Origin: Pratylenchus scribneri
Lineage: Eukaryota; Nematoda; Chromadorea; Rhabditida; Pratylenchidae
Length of the DNA: 64,000 nt
Direction: 5' to 3'
Assembly: GCA_030063045.1 (NCBI GenBank)
Contig: JAQSEB010000002.1
Location: 2,232,001-2,296,000 of the forward strand
The notes beneath the pieces were generated by a model, which was given only the letters and a program-made list of their open reading frames with translations, did not search any database and was not told the DNA's origin. Positions within the stretch are counted from its first letter, which is position 1. Every line of letters begins with the position of its first letter. The translations under genes were made by a program, and so were the position numbers. This document shows, one piece after another, positions 32,781 to 51,925 of the stretch.

Positions 32781-35513
32781 ATGGAAAAAAAGTGCAAAGA
32801 CGAACCTATCGAAGATGGGAATGAGAAAGTCGAAAATGATCAAACGAAGAATGCCGTAAATCAACAAATGGAGAATGAGCCGGTCAAGGAAAAGGAAGTG
32901 GCCAATCCGCAGGAACGGGAATCATGCACGTGCAGGTACATATATGGGCTAATATTTGTTAAATATAATTTGATATTTGTCAATATCGGCCCACATATTG
33001 TTTTGAAATTAAAGATCTTTTTTATGGTTGATTAGATTATGGTTAGGGTTAGATATATGTAAGATAAATACCCCAATCTCTGAATGACCTTAACCCTTTT
33101 TCCGGATGACACATCAGAATTATCATAACTTTTCCTATGTTGACCAAAATAAATTTAAGGGCGCATAAGGCATAACCACATAACGAGTACCAAATTTAAT
33201 ATGGAATAATTTAAATATTAAATTATAATAAATTAAAAAAGGAAATAATTTTATTTAAATTTTCAGTGAATGTCCATACAAAACCGATGGAAAAGTGAAA
33301 ATGGCCAAGCATGCAAAAATCCATCAACGTGGTAAGTTTGACTCCATCCCTTAAATTAAATTTCAAATCCTTCAACAGATGATCCATCAAAATTTCCGAT
33401 AAAATGCGGATTTTGCCGAGCGGCCTTTGCCAAAGAACAGGACAAGACGAATCATGAAAAGAACATCCATACTGCCGAAAGGGAATCAAGAGTAAGAGGG
33501 GTCAATTTTTTAATACCGTATTTTTCCTATTAGAAGTCCCATTTTTTGAAACTTTCTCTTCTCAAAATTTTTTTTCTTTCTTTAATTTTTGATTCTATAA
33601 ACATTTTTGAATTCTAAAAACATAGTGTAAAAATATATTTTGATTCGAAAATATATTATTTGAATTTTAAAAATATGCATGGCTTAATTTTATAAAAAAA
33701 ATGTTAGAATTTCAAAAATTATTTTCTGAAAAAGTTTTGAATTAAAAAAAAACATTTTTGTATCGAAAATTCATGTTTCGGGTTGTAAAACAAATTATAA
33801 TTTTTTGTAAATTTTATCGATAAAATTTCATTTATTTCCCGCTTTAAAATTTATTAGCCCCTATCCTATTACTATCACTTGAAGCCACTCTTTAGAAGCT
33901 CCCCTTTTAGAGGGTCGCTGAAATTTATAAACTTCGGGGGCTTCTAATTGGAAATATAAAGTAAATTTTTTCTTCTCAAAGGCGCAATTGGAGCGAGGAA
34001 ATAAAATGCCAGCAGAAAAAAACAAAACGATCAGATCCAATGCCAATGCCGAATCTTCAACTGCTCATTCCAATAATGGTGGCCAATCCAAAAACAACAA
34101 TGGGACAACTACAATTCAGAAGTCAACTACAACAATGACCAAATCGGGAAAAACCCTTCGTTTCGTATTTGGCACGGCCCAACCCAATGAGACAAATCCA
34201 ATTGTGCGAAATCCCAATGGCGGCACAAATTCCAATGGCGGCACAAATTCCAATGGCGGCACAAAATGCAATGGCGGGACAAACTCAACTCATCCCCAAA
34301 CGAACAATCAGCAGGAAAAAACCGAAAAAGATTCCGATGTGGAAATCATTGATGAACCTCCAAAGGTGAGTGACCATTAATGAATTTTTGAATAAGTAAT
34401 AATTTTTACTCAAAAAAAAAAAATATTTTTTTAATTTCTATTAAATTATAAGCAAGTATTAGACCCTACAAAAATTATACCAATTTGTAGATCGCATCGA
34501 GACGCATCTTTTGACATATTTCTTAGTTTAAATCTACAATATAAACTTAGTGAGCTAAACTGTTTAAGCCATATTTCCATTTTCAATTTAATTTTTGGAT
34601 AGAAACCAGACATTTTATATACCATTCGATGCGTCTCAAAGAGATCTATAAATTGGTATAAGGTTTTTAGGGTCAAAAACCGGTTTATGATTTATTAGAA
34701 TCTAAAACTAAGTTCTAGATAAAAAAAAGTATTTTTAACATAAAAATTATCATTTTTAAGTTAAAAAATAGAATCCCTTTTTAAAGCAATTTTTCCTCCC
34801 AGAAAAGACCTGGTCGACCTCGTAAACTGATCCCACCAGCCGCCTCAATTGAACGTGGCCAAAATGCAACCGGCCCCTCGACATCCGCTGGCCCATCTAC
34901 CTCTGCCGGACCTTCATCGTCGATAGTTGGCATTTTTAATGCGTGCGCCCAATCTGGGGTAAGATTTTAAAAACGGGAAATATTTAATTTTCCGAAAAAA
35001 TTGAAATTGCCAAAAAACATTGAAGTTGCCGAAAAGCATAAACGATTCAGTGGCTGGCTGGTCCTAGACCCTCAAACCATATATCCAATCGATTATTCTT
35101 GTCTAGATACATCGTTCGATAATGATTTGTTTAGGTTTAACCAATTCTAAATTAGTTTTGAAACAAAAATCATAAAGGGTTTGAACCGTTTAATACCCTT
35201 CAAATTTGACCAAACCATGTCAAATTATATAACATTCGATCATTGGATAGTTTTTGGAGGTCTAGGTTCTAGGATAAAAAAATTGAAACATTATAAGCTT
35301 TTCTGCATTTTCTTTTTGGCATTTAAAGCCAAATAAAATAAAATAAATATTAAATAGGTCACCCTCCACGACTTTCACGCTGCACAAGGCATCACAATTG
35401 GGCGAATTACTCCACCATTCCAATGCGAAAAATGCAAACAATCAGGATCCGTGCGTTGCCTTCGGGGCCATGCTCTATGCGTTAAATGTTGTGCACATCG
35501 GGGATGCCATTAA
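32781..35513 (+). CDS. C2H2 zinc-finger protein with AT-hook
   Basis: Six exons (32781-32935, 33267-33331, 33379-33491, 33982-34365, 34803-34958, 35358-35513) join in frame into 342 residues. The N-terminus is acidic and Lys-rich. Two C2H2 fingers follow: the first, split by intron 1, has CSEC, 12 residues, then HAKIH; the second has CGFC, 12 residues, then HEKNIH. A long Asn/Thr/Ser-rich region contains four NGGT repeats. Next comes an AT-hook (KRPGRPRKL), a Ser/Pro/Gly stretch, and a C-terminal Cys/His cluster (CEKCKQSG, CLRGHALCVKCCAHRGCH). The layout implies a nuclear DNA-binding regulator; no target can be inferred. Three introns contain MITEs. The gene is not recognised as a named orthologue. 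Confidence 0.85.
33512..33964. mobile_element. Palindromic MITE-like element (family A), copy 3
   Basis: The left end is TACCGTATTTTTCCTATTAG, and the right part contains GGGGGCTTCTAATTGGAAAT. The copy is longer than the other two and more decayed. It lies in intron 3 of the zinc-finger gene. Confidence 0.6.
34455..34682. mobile_element. Palindromic MITE-like element (family B)
   Basis: TAGACCCTACAAAAATTATA and CCAATTTGTAGATC at the left pair with GATCTATAAATTGG and a TTTTTAGGGTC end at the right; CGAGACGCATC pairs with GATGCGTCTC. It lies in intron 4 of the zinc-finger gene. Confidence 0.75.
35055..35282. mobile_element. Palindromic MITE-like element (family B)
   Basis: CCTAGACCCTCAAACCATAT at the left is answered by a GGAGGTCTAGG end at the right, with CAAACCATGTCAAATTAT-type inner sequence as in other copies. 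It lies in intron 5 of the zinc-finger gene. Confidence 0.6.
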
Positions 35514-36642
35514 ATGGGCACAGCGACAGCAGAAATGAATAAAAAAATTGATGAAGAATTTTTTTGCGATGGTATGAAAAGAAATAAATATTTTTCATTA
35601 ATCTCGACAATCCACTTTGATTTGAACTTTTTAAATTTATCTTTATCTATTTAAATTCCATTCGTCTGACTATCTAAATATTATTTTTATATTGTGGAAC
35701 CAGTTTTGATTTATCATCATAATATATTTGATTTGGAATATTCTACACTTAATAAAATCTTTGATAAATTGAAATAAATTTTACAATTTTTTGGCTCTGT
35801 TGGATACATTTAAATTTAACAAAATTCGAAAATGTATTGAATTTATTATTTTTTTTTTTGCTAATTGTAAATTCCCTCGTTTTTTGTGCAATTGTCAAAC
35901 GTGTTATGTCGTCTGAACAGATCTTGATATTTTTAAAATTAAATTAAAGAGATGACTATTATGGGGCTATTAAATGATATTAATTTTATTTAAATTACTT
36001 TAGAATTATAATAATTATGTCCAAAAAACCAATGAAAATTTCACTAATCATAAATTTTAAATGATTTTTTAGGAAATAGTACCTCATTTCTGAATCAATT
36101 AAATTAATTTAAATGATATACATATTAAAAAATTCAAATGCAATAAAATTCCAAAAAAGATTATATTCAGCAGAAATGTCAAATTTTCCCCTTATTCCAT
36201 ACATTTAACAATTTATATTCATCAATCATCATAGTATTAAATTCCGTTCATCAATCCAATTATGATTTAAAAGAAATTAAATTTATTCAATTTTATTGTC
36301 AAAAAAACATTGAATGAATAAAAATGCAAAAAAGCAAAGCGCGATATGGGGAAAATGAGGAAAGAAAAATATAAAAATTATGGAATTTGCAAAAAATATA
36401 GTGACTAGAATTTATTTAAAAATGGGATTGTAAAAAGAATTAGATGTGATTTAAATTGGCAGTAAAAATCAAATAAATTCACTATTATTTAAAAATTCGG
36501 GCGGAATTTTTAGTGTTTTTTGAAAGAATTTGGGATGAAATTATTTAAGGGATTTGATGAATGAGAGTGAAATTTTGCTGCATTTGCCATTTTCAAAAAT
36601 TGAGATCATCAATCAAATAATCAAATTTTGATATTAATTCTA
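35514..36642. other. Intergenic between convergent zinc-finger and innexin genes
   Basis: Very AT-rich. No gene or clear repeat is seen. Confidence 0.55.
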
Positions 36643-43054
<6,412 letters not shown>

Positions 43055-45189
43055 AGAAGAGGACGACGAAAATGGTTAATTTTGGCCGATAGGAGCGAAA
43101 TATTTGGGAATAGACAGGAAATGGGTGGTTGGCAAGTTTTGGGCGGCATTTTTCCCTTTTTGTCCAAAAATTTGGTGATTATTTGGGAACGCATTTTGAT
43201 GGGGGAATTTATGGCATTTTTATTGGATTTACCCACAAAATTGTCCTCCTGGACAGAATTTCAAACAATTTTGGTCTGTCACTGAATTTAATTGGCACAA
43301 AATTTTTGGCATTTTTCATTTTTCAATGGCCAATATTCCTGTTTATTTTAAGTTGCTTTTTTAAATGTGAACAAAAATTTGCACATTCCTTAAATTTCCC
43401 CGAATATGATGGAACGTGTGTCCACATGATTATTTGTTGGCCGATTTTTCCAACTGAGAACCAATTGAAGGAACCCATAATTTTGGAGGAATTTTAAATG
43501 TCGTAAAAGGGCATGAAGGGAACACCATATTAAGCGGCATGCTGAGAGGCAAAATCAATTTTTAAAGGAAATTTTTGGAATTTATAGGCGATAAAAAAAG
43601 CCAAATTTGTACCTGTCGAATTGGGAAGGATCGGAAAATTTTGCCTGGATTTTTTTGTGATTTTATAGGGTCTATTCTCTATTCTTGCATTGGCAATTAG
43701 CTTAAAATCTGTTCGCCATTCGATCCGTTCATTTTCATTCGTAGAATGCTAATAAAAATATTCCAAAAAGGAGGCATAAATTTTTGTTGAAATGGGGTCA
43801 AATTATGTCGTCTTTTATTTTGGGCCCATTTCTCCCTTATTTTAGGAATGCCTCCATTCCATAATGGATTGTTTTTGGTTGCCCGGGTTCCTTCTACCCA
43901 GTATTCTTATTTTGCTCATTTTGATGCCTTCAATTTGTTCTATTTTTTAATGGTGCCGACCATTTCACATTTGGCTTACGAATGGGGAAAGGGGAGACTA
44001 GTTGAATATAGGGCTGTATTGAAATTGTCGGGAATTTGAAAAGAAAAGGAAAAATAAAATATTTTTTATTTTAAGATGCCAATTTAGGATCAGAAAAAAA
44101 GTGGATGGATAAATAGGCTGAAAATTTGCAGGAAAATTCAAAAATTTACTTTAAACTTTTAACTAAAAGAGCTAATATAAACCAATAATTGAGATTTGAT
44201 ATTCTCTTATTAATTTGACCCAAATATATTCAAAAATCTAAAATCGCTTTTAGAAAATTTACAAAGGGATTCACTAGTCCACTTTTGGCTATCAATATTT
44301 GAGAATAAATTCAGTGAATGTTTTGGCATTTTTTTAATGAAATGTATTCTTTTGGAATTGGGCAATTTTTTGAAAAAAACAATTTTCATCTGGGCTGAAT
44401 TCTTCATTATATTGTTTTTTGAGGGCAAATTGGGAACAAATTCTTCATTATTGAGGCAAATGGGATTCAGCCTAATTTCCACTGATTAAATTTCGACATT
44501 GGTATTTTCGAAAAAAGGAGGCTTAAATAAGTGGATTGAAAAGAGGATGACCATTTTTAAATTGTTTTTCATGTTTTTTGTGGATTTTGGGTAATTTCTT
44601 TTCAAATAAATGGAAAATGGGGATGTCCATTCATTCAATTCTGCCTTTCCTTTGGGATTTTGTTTGAATTGGACAATTCCCAAAAATAAATCAAATTTAT
44701 TCCTTCACCCAATTCGCGCTTATCCCAATTCCAATGCAAATTAAAGTTGTTCCTCTTCAAAATTTTGGCCAATTCACAATAAATTGGGACTTCCTTGGAA
44801 TTTGGAGGGGGAAAAGCGCAAATGGAAGGAAGCGTGGCCCAAAACATCCCCTCGCCCCCATTTCCTTTGCGAATGTGCCTTTTTGGGTGCCAAATTAGGT
44901 TTTATGGAATTTGGGTGGATGAAAATGGGATGGACTCATCGGCGGGAGATAGGGTTGAGCCCATCTTAATCCAACGGGAATGTTTTTGGGATGGACTCCT
45001 TGGAAATGAAAAAATAATGTTTTTTTATACTATATGTCCTTCCATGGACTAACAAATAAAAAAGCCTAAATGAATTTTATTGGGGAATAAATTATTTTTT
45101 AAATATTTAAAAATGGGAAAAGGTTTTTTGCGGATAGGATTCTTTAGCCGAAAGATTGGATTTTTAGAGTAGGTTTCTAATGTTTGATT

Positions 45190-45412
45190 AAATCTTATAC
45201 CATTTGATAGAGCTCATAAATATGCGTTGATTGATTTATCAATTGCCATGGTCTGATCAAAATACAAGATATATTAAAATTTGAACCTTATTTTGCTTTT
45301 TGGTGTATAAGTTTTTGGTTTTGATTTAAAACCATGACTATCTATAGGCCAATTGATGGGTTTGAAGAGCTCTATCAAATGGTATAAAGTATTAGGGTCT
45401 AATTGTAAGATC
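45190..45412. mobile_element. Palindromic MITE-like element (family B)
   Basis: TATACCATTTGATAGAGCTC at the left pairs with GAGCTCTATCAAATGGTATA at the right, an almost perfect 20-nt inverted end. The inner parts TCAATTGCCATGGTCTGA and AACCATGACTATC match other copies. Confidence 0.8.
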
Positions 45413-48400
45413 ACAGGCATAGAAAGTTTTTAGACTTTCGATAAAAGAATCCGGCAAAAAAACTGCACCCATTTTAAAATATATGATGGACTTAATAATA
45501 TCCACTGTTATTTCATAGAATTTATCGGGGTAATAATGAGGAAGAATTCATAATAAAAATTTTAGACCAAAAAAAAGATTGAGTTTTTTCACAAAAAAAT
45601 GTGCCGCCCTAAAATTACTCGATTTTATGCATATTTTATTGGCCCCGTCAAAAATGTAGAGTGTCAAAAGGCAACCCCTTTACCCATTATTGTCGCCACT
45701 TTTTTTTATTGGGTTTTGCCGTGAATGCGTTTTTTGGTGGTTTGGCTGAAAAAGGAGGAGGAGGCACACTAAAGGGGTGGAAAGGGCCAATAAAGTGGAC
45801 TGCTGCTGTGGACCCACCAAATACACAAATTTCCCCTTCCTCCTCCTTCGACGTGCCGGTGAAGCAGCTGTGTGAGTTTAGGGCCACTCCACCCAAACCC
45901 CATCGGCATTTTTGCCATCGTCTACCGTCAAGTGGGTGTTTGGCTGCTTATTTCTTCTTCTTCTTCCATTTCCCCTTCCCAACCACCAACATTCGCCGCC
46001 GGTGTCGAGGTTTCCTTCCCTTTCACATTTTTGTGCCCTATTTCCAATGCAAAAAACCCAAACGAAGGGGGCCATTTTTGGAGCCATCGGCGGTCCTTGG
46101 CATTGCTGCTTAAAAAGGAAGAAGCAAATTGTGATGGTGGTTTTGAAGTTTTGCCCTCTGCGCCAAACTGTTTGAATCTGATTCTTATGGTCACTTTTTG
46201 GTCATTATCTGATTTTTTGTCGATCCTTTCAGCGCAATTTGGATGCCAAAATGACTTCAACATAATTTGGGGGTCTTCTGACTTCGAATTCAACTTCCAA
46301 ATTTTTGGACTTCAATTTGGCCGATTTTATGGCCTAATAAGGCCAAACTGTGTGATGTTGACGGAAAATGGCGTGCCGAAAACTTCTTCCTCACAGAGTT
46401 GTTATTTATTTGAAAAAGAGCATTTAGATGTTGTCAATTTTATAAATGAAGGTGTGAGATTCTTCCGGCGAAAATAATATTGATGCAATTTCGATGATAA
46501 GTTAATTATTTTTGATCAAATGAGTAAAAATTGATGATACGATGTTGAATTTTCATTTTTGGAAGATAATCTCTACACATGATTCATCGTCTTTTGGCAT
46601 GCAATTCATTTTAATTTCCATATCCATAATTCCATTAATATTTTTTGAATATTTTCTTCTAATTTTATATTATCCTCCAGGGAATATGGAATTGTTGGAT
46701 CATAAATATGCATTTTTAATTATGTAATTAAATTATGTCCAATTCAACTTTAAGCTTTAAAGCATGTTGCGCATTCGCTCACTCGAAGGGAAAGTGTAAA
46801 AATAGAATAGACCAAAACATCATATTCCTAGTTAATCTTCCTTATATAAATAACTAACAAAGTCAATTCATTCATCCACTTTTGAACAAACCTATATTTG
46901 CTGGTAAAATCGTGCCACCCAACAGTTTACCAAATAGGGTCGGCAGAGGCAAAGGAAAGGACCGCTCAAAAAGTGGTTTGGGGCCAAAAAGGGATTAAGA
47001 AAGACCGAGAAAATGGACAATTTTTGGGTGGTTTGGCCCCGGGGGTCTGTGGTGCTCGGACCTTGGCCCCCTTCATTGGACGAGTCCATCTTGGTCTTGC
47101 CCCCCCCCCCCACACACATTCATTGGGCCACAACAAATTTCCCCTTCATCCATTTTTTGCAAAGGAATTTTCGCACGCTTCAAGGCCCCCATCATTTTCA
47201 TTCCCTCACAGTACATGTTTTGGCCTACAACCTTTTTCCTCATATTTTTTTGGCCACACTCCTTCCGACCCTTTATAAGCAAATTTGTAGGATGGAAGGA
47301 AAGAAAAAAAAGGGTGGTGCCAAGTGCGCCTCTGGGTTGGTCAATTTTAACCCAAAAAGGGCATTTTGGAATGGGTTGGGGCACATTTTTAGTAGTCCAT
47401 GTAAAGGGAAATAAATGTATTTAAAAAACACAAATTTTGTTTCAGAATAATAAAATTTTGGAAATATGAATAAAAATTAAAAATGAGAAATAAATTAGAA
47501 TATAATTAAATTTAACACTAATAATATTTAAGCCAAAAAATAAATATTTTTAAAAAGAATTTTGGATGTTTTCGAATTTTAATCATTTTTAATTTATTTG
47601 AAAATATAAAATAATTTGCATAATTCATTTTAACCTGATGGAAGAAAAGACTAAATTTGAGTAGGGGATTGGTCGCCAGCAGCGACCGTTTTGCCGACAA
47701 TGAATCAATGATTGGTTTTATTAAATATTGTCTGCGAATTATGGAATTATATAGGCAAAAATAATATAATAATTTCAATAATTTTTTGCAGTGAATTACG
47801 CCAAATTGGGACTATTAAAATGGCATAAGTTTCGATAAAATAAAAGTAATAATATAAATTTGCCAGAGGAAAACAAAATTTTTGGGCCCTAACTTTTGGT
47901 GTTATGAAAAGTGTGAATGAATGGAAAGTAGGACAAAAAAGGAAGAATTTTGTTCAGCAAACCAAATAAAATTAATAATTCATATATAGAGGGAGGGTAT
48001 AGTTAGGCCCAAAAGTGAAGAACATTTTTGCACACAAAAATGTCAGAAAAAATCGAATTCTTTGAAAAGTATTTGCCAGGCAATAATATTAGAAGTCTGG
48101 GCATCTAATTTTGGTGTCAATATATTTTTTTTATTAATAAATGAAAAAGGCGTGCTCCTTTTATTATTGAGGAAATCCCCCCTTTGCGCGCTTTATGCCC
48201 AAAAGTCATCAAATGTGGGAAATGAGAAGGCAATTTTCTCAAATTGGAACCTCAATTTTGCGCGCGGCATTGGCCATGGGAATATACATACGGGAATGGG
48301 AAGACCCATCGATCCGCAAAAAAGTCTTATTTTGGCGCAGCCTATTCCACCTTTCACCTTTTGGCATTCCAATATTCCAGCAAAGGCATAATATTTTTAT

Positions 48401-50684
48401 TAAAAAATACGCCCCAGGAAAAATAGCCAATTTTTGATGGACGGAAAAAGTTTTTTGCGCGCCTGAATTCTTCCCTCCTATTTTCAATTGCAATGTGGCA
48501 AAAAGCATTGTGGCCATTTCCACCATTCATATTTTCTCCTTTGGATTGGCCAATGTGGCCACAATTCATCCATCCATTTTATGCAATAAAATTAATTGGT
48601 CACAGATGGGACCAAAAGGAATGGAAAAATAAAATAATTTAAGGACAAATATTTTATTAGATTTTTGAAGGAAATTGGATTTTGGAAAGAAAAAGCAGCC
48701 AGCATTATGCCGAAAACATATGGCAAAGAAGAGACAAATAATGAAGGAAAAATATTAAAACAATTTAATGTTAATTTTGAATAGGATTAATTTTTTAGGA
48801 TTTTATTTTTTCCTTTAAATATATATTTTTATTATTTCTAAGTACTCCAATTTAATGGGAAAATAATTATTTAAATTATTTAATATTTTTTGCTTTATTT
48901 TAATTCAAATTAATTAAAATAAATAATAATATTTTTATATAAAATTTTCACTTATGAATTTCACTTTTTAAAATTTGACTAATTTTCATTGCCCTAAAAA
49001 GTAATTAATTTATTTTTATTTTAATTTTACCCAAATTTTTTTTACCTGTTGAAAATTGGAATCCTTTCGGATTTGTAATTTTTCGCAATTTGCCGTCGTC
49101 CAACCCATTTTTCGCCCACCAAACATTTTTATTTTGTTTTATTCCCCACCAAAACCAACAAAAATGATTGCTCATTTTGCCCACCTTGAATCTTGCGCCC
49201 AATGGCCGAAGCTGTTGTCTGAATCCATGCATTTAAAATGTGATGATTTTGGAAGGAGGGGAAATGAATTCAACAAATTTGATTGATGGCAAGGAAGAGG
49301 AAGCAATGAAAATAGGAAGGCCAAATTTGGTTGATGAGAATTTTGGTTTGGACAATGAGCATTTTTATTATTATTTTTAGGTCCTGGTTGGATTGAAGAG
49401 TGGCATAAAACTTTAAAATGCAAAGATAAAGAAAACTTTTTGGGGATAAAAAATTGTAAAAAAAATGGAAAAATGGCGAAAAATTTGCGATTTAAATGGA
49501 ATCAGAATTTTAAAATGAAAATATTCTAATAATAATAAAAAAAAATGGAAAAATTTATTAAAAAAATTTCAATATTTTTTTTATAATAAATTGGCCACTT
49601 GCAATAATTTTTTGGCTATAAAACTCTAATTTTTTCGAACCTTTAAAATGCCTTCTTAATAAGATCTCTAAAAATAATAAAAAATTAATTTTAAATTACA
49701 TATATATTTTGGTCCAGTCACTAAAATAAAACGTGGGTGGCAAATTTGGTTTGGGAATAAAATAAAAATGATTTATGAGGGGAGGTCGACGAATACAAAA
49801 ATAATTGAAGGGCGGCTTGAATGGCACAAACACGCAAAAATAATAGGCGGCTAAAAATTTTATTCTTTTTTAAATTTATAGACGCCAAAATTATAGAAAA
49901 TTATAATCAAATTTACTAATAAAATTGCCAAGAAATTCTTATTTTATCTAAGAATTTTAAATAATATTTAAAATTTATTGAAAATTAAGCAGGAAATTTC
50001 CGAATATTCCAATGCTAATAATAACTAATTTTAGCTGATTTATGGATGGGTCCTTTAATTAAATCAACATTTTTAATCAATTAATTTAGAGAATTTTTCA
50101 TAACCTCCTCAAAAAGATGAAAATATTTTCTTATGGCTAAAAATTATCATTTTTAAATTTTGTTTTTCAATCCAGAAATTTAAAAAATTTTCATTTTTGT
50201 TAAATAATTTTATTAAATGTTGAAGAATGGAATTGTGCGGGTGGAATATTACTTTTGGAGGAAGGCTTTACATCTATTTTACTTGTAATTCTGCATTTCG
50301 GAAATTCAATCGGTGGGGAAAGAATGGGGAAAAAGAAAAAAGCAGTAAGCTCCTCCAAAATGTTAAAGCATATAATATTTATTTGCGGAGGGATTAAATT
50401 GGCTATTAGAAGTGGCCAAGGGATCATTGGAAAAAGTGCACCGAGGGAAATAATGATCAAAAGAAAGTGATCGGTGGCTGTTTTGAGGGACCACCAGCGG
50501 CCAATTTCGCTGCCCCGACTCTCGATTTCCCGCCGAGACTATTTATTTTCTTTTAGTCAAAAAAAAAATCCACTCACCCCCAAGGGTGGATATCTCTGTG
50601 GATAACTTATTTTAGCTTTTTGTGATGGTGGATTTTCCCTTTGACTCAAATTGTGGTTGGCCATATCAACCACTTGAAAGATTC

Positions 50685-50707
50685 TCCCCCCCCCCCCCCC
50701 CCCCCCC
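50685..50707 (+). repeat. Poly-C run
   Basis: An uninterrupted C run of about 23 nt in otherwise AT-rich DNA. Shorter C or G runs of 10-18 nt occur at about 15507, 23617, 25874, 47100 and 51519. Confidence 0.9.
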
Positions 50708-51704
50708 TTCAAGTTTGCTTTCTTCAAATATTTTTGACTAAATCTTCTTCAAATTGTCAATCAACCATTGACCGCAAGAGCCTTAAGCATAAGCACCTTC
50801 ACACAAATGTGACTATAATTAATTATTATTAAGCCGAAATGTTACCACCAAACTTCCCTTTTTTAATAGGTAGATTTAATTAGTCTATAAGGAATTTTTC
50901 CCATTTAGTTTAGAAAATATTGGTAAATATATTTTAAAAAAATGATAAATATTTAAGGTTGGTCAATGGTCATTATCATAATTGGCCATGAAAGGATTGG
51001 AATGGAATTTTCAAGGCACTTTTTTAATTTCAAAAATTGCTGTTTTTTTTTGATTGGGAAAAAAAAGAAAATGAAATTAATATAAAATTTGAATAGATTT
51101 TGAAAAAAATTAAAATTTTTTGTTTAATTAGCTGCCCAAAGGGAATATTTTAAATTTATTAATATTAATGTCCAAAAATTAATCGATGTAGTTAATTTTT
51201 GATAATTTTTGATGGCATCAAAAATATTGAAAATGCAAAAAGAAGAATTCAGCCGGGATTTCCCCTGTGGCCTCTTTGACTGGGCCCCGGCCCCCGGACA
51301 TCCGCGCAGCGCACAGACAAATTTCGCGCAATCCTCCCTTCCTTCCTCCCTTTTACATTTATCACATTCATCTTTGCCCTTTTCCCTCCCTATTCCTCCT
51401 ATTCATTCCCACGCAATGGCACCAAAAAGAAGAGGAGGAAAGGGTGGATTTATTATTATCGATGAAAGTGTGAAAAGGGGATTGGCACAAAAATTATTCA
51501 TTTCATAGCAACAACCACCCCCCCCCCCCCGCCGGCGTGTTAGGCACGAAATATGTGCGCGATGGAAAGGGGGTCCTCTCTGGAATGTTGGCAAAAGAAG
51601 CCCCCTTTTCCCATTTATTTTTCCTGAACAAATCAACCGTAGGAGGAATGAATGGACGGGGGGATCGAATAAAAATTACCGTATAGGTATATTATATAAA
51701 TAAA

Positions 51705-51925
51705 ATTACTCTTTTAATTTCCCATGGGGAATCATTTTTCAACCCCTCAAAAATTGGGAAAATTTTGGCTCTAACTCATTAATGGGCAATTTTGAACAAA
51801 TTGTAGCAAATTTATAGAGCTTTAGGGAAGTAATAAGAAAATCCGATAAAAAAATTTTTAAAGTCCACCCTTCCTGGAGCTTATGGATTCCGAAAGTGGG
51901 GAATTATTAGAGTATATATGGATGT
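51705..51925 (+). repeat. Dispersed repeat (family D), copy 2
   Basis: Shares ATTGGGAAAATTTTGGCTCT, AACTCATTAATGGGCA, GGAGCTTATGGATTCC and GAAAGTGGGGAATTA with the copy at about 4378-4550. Confidence 0.6.

Noticed and set aside
45872..46477. 201-codon open frame on the plus strand
   Set aside because: Overlaps a 121-codon frame on the other strand and further frames on its own strand. It has no signal, domain or splice pattern and lies in a patch of higher GC, where stop codons are rarer.
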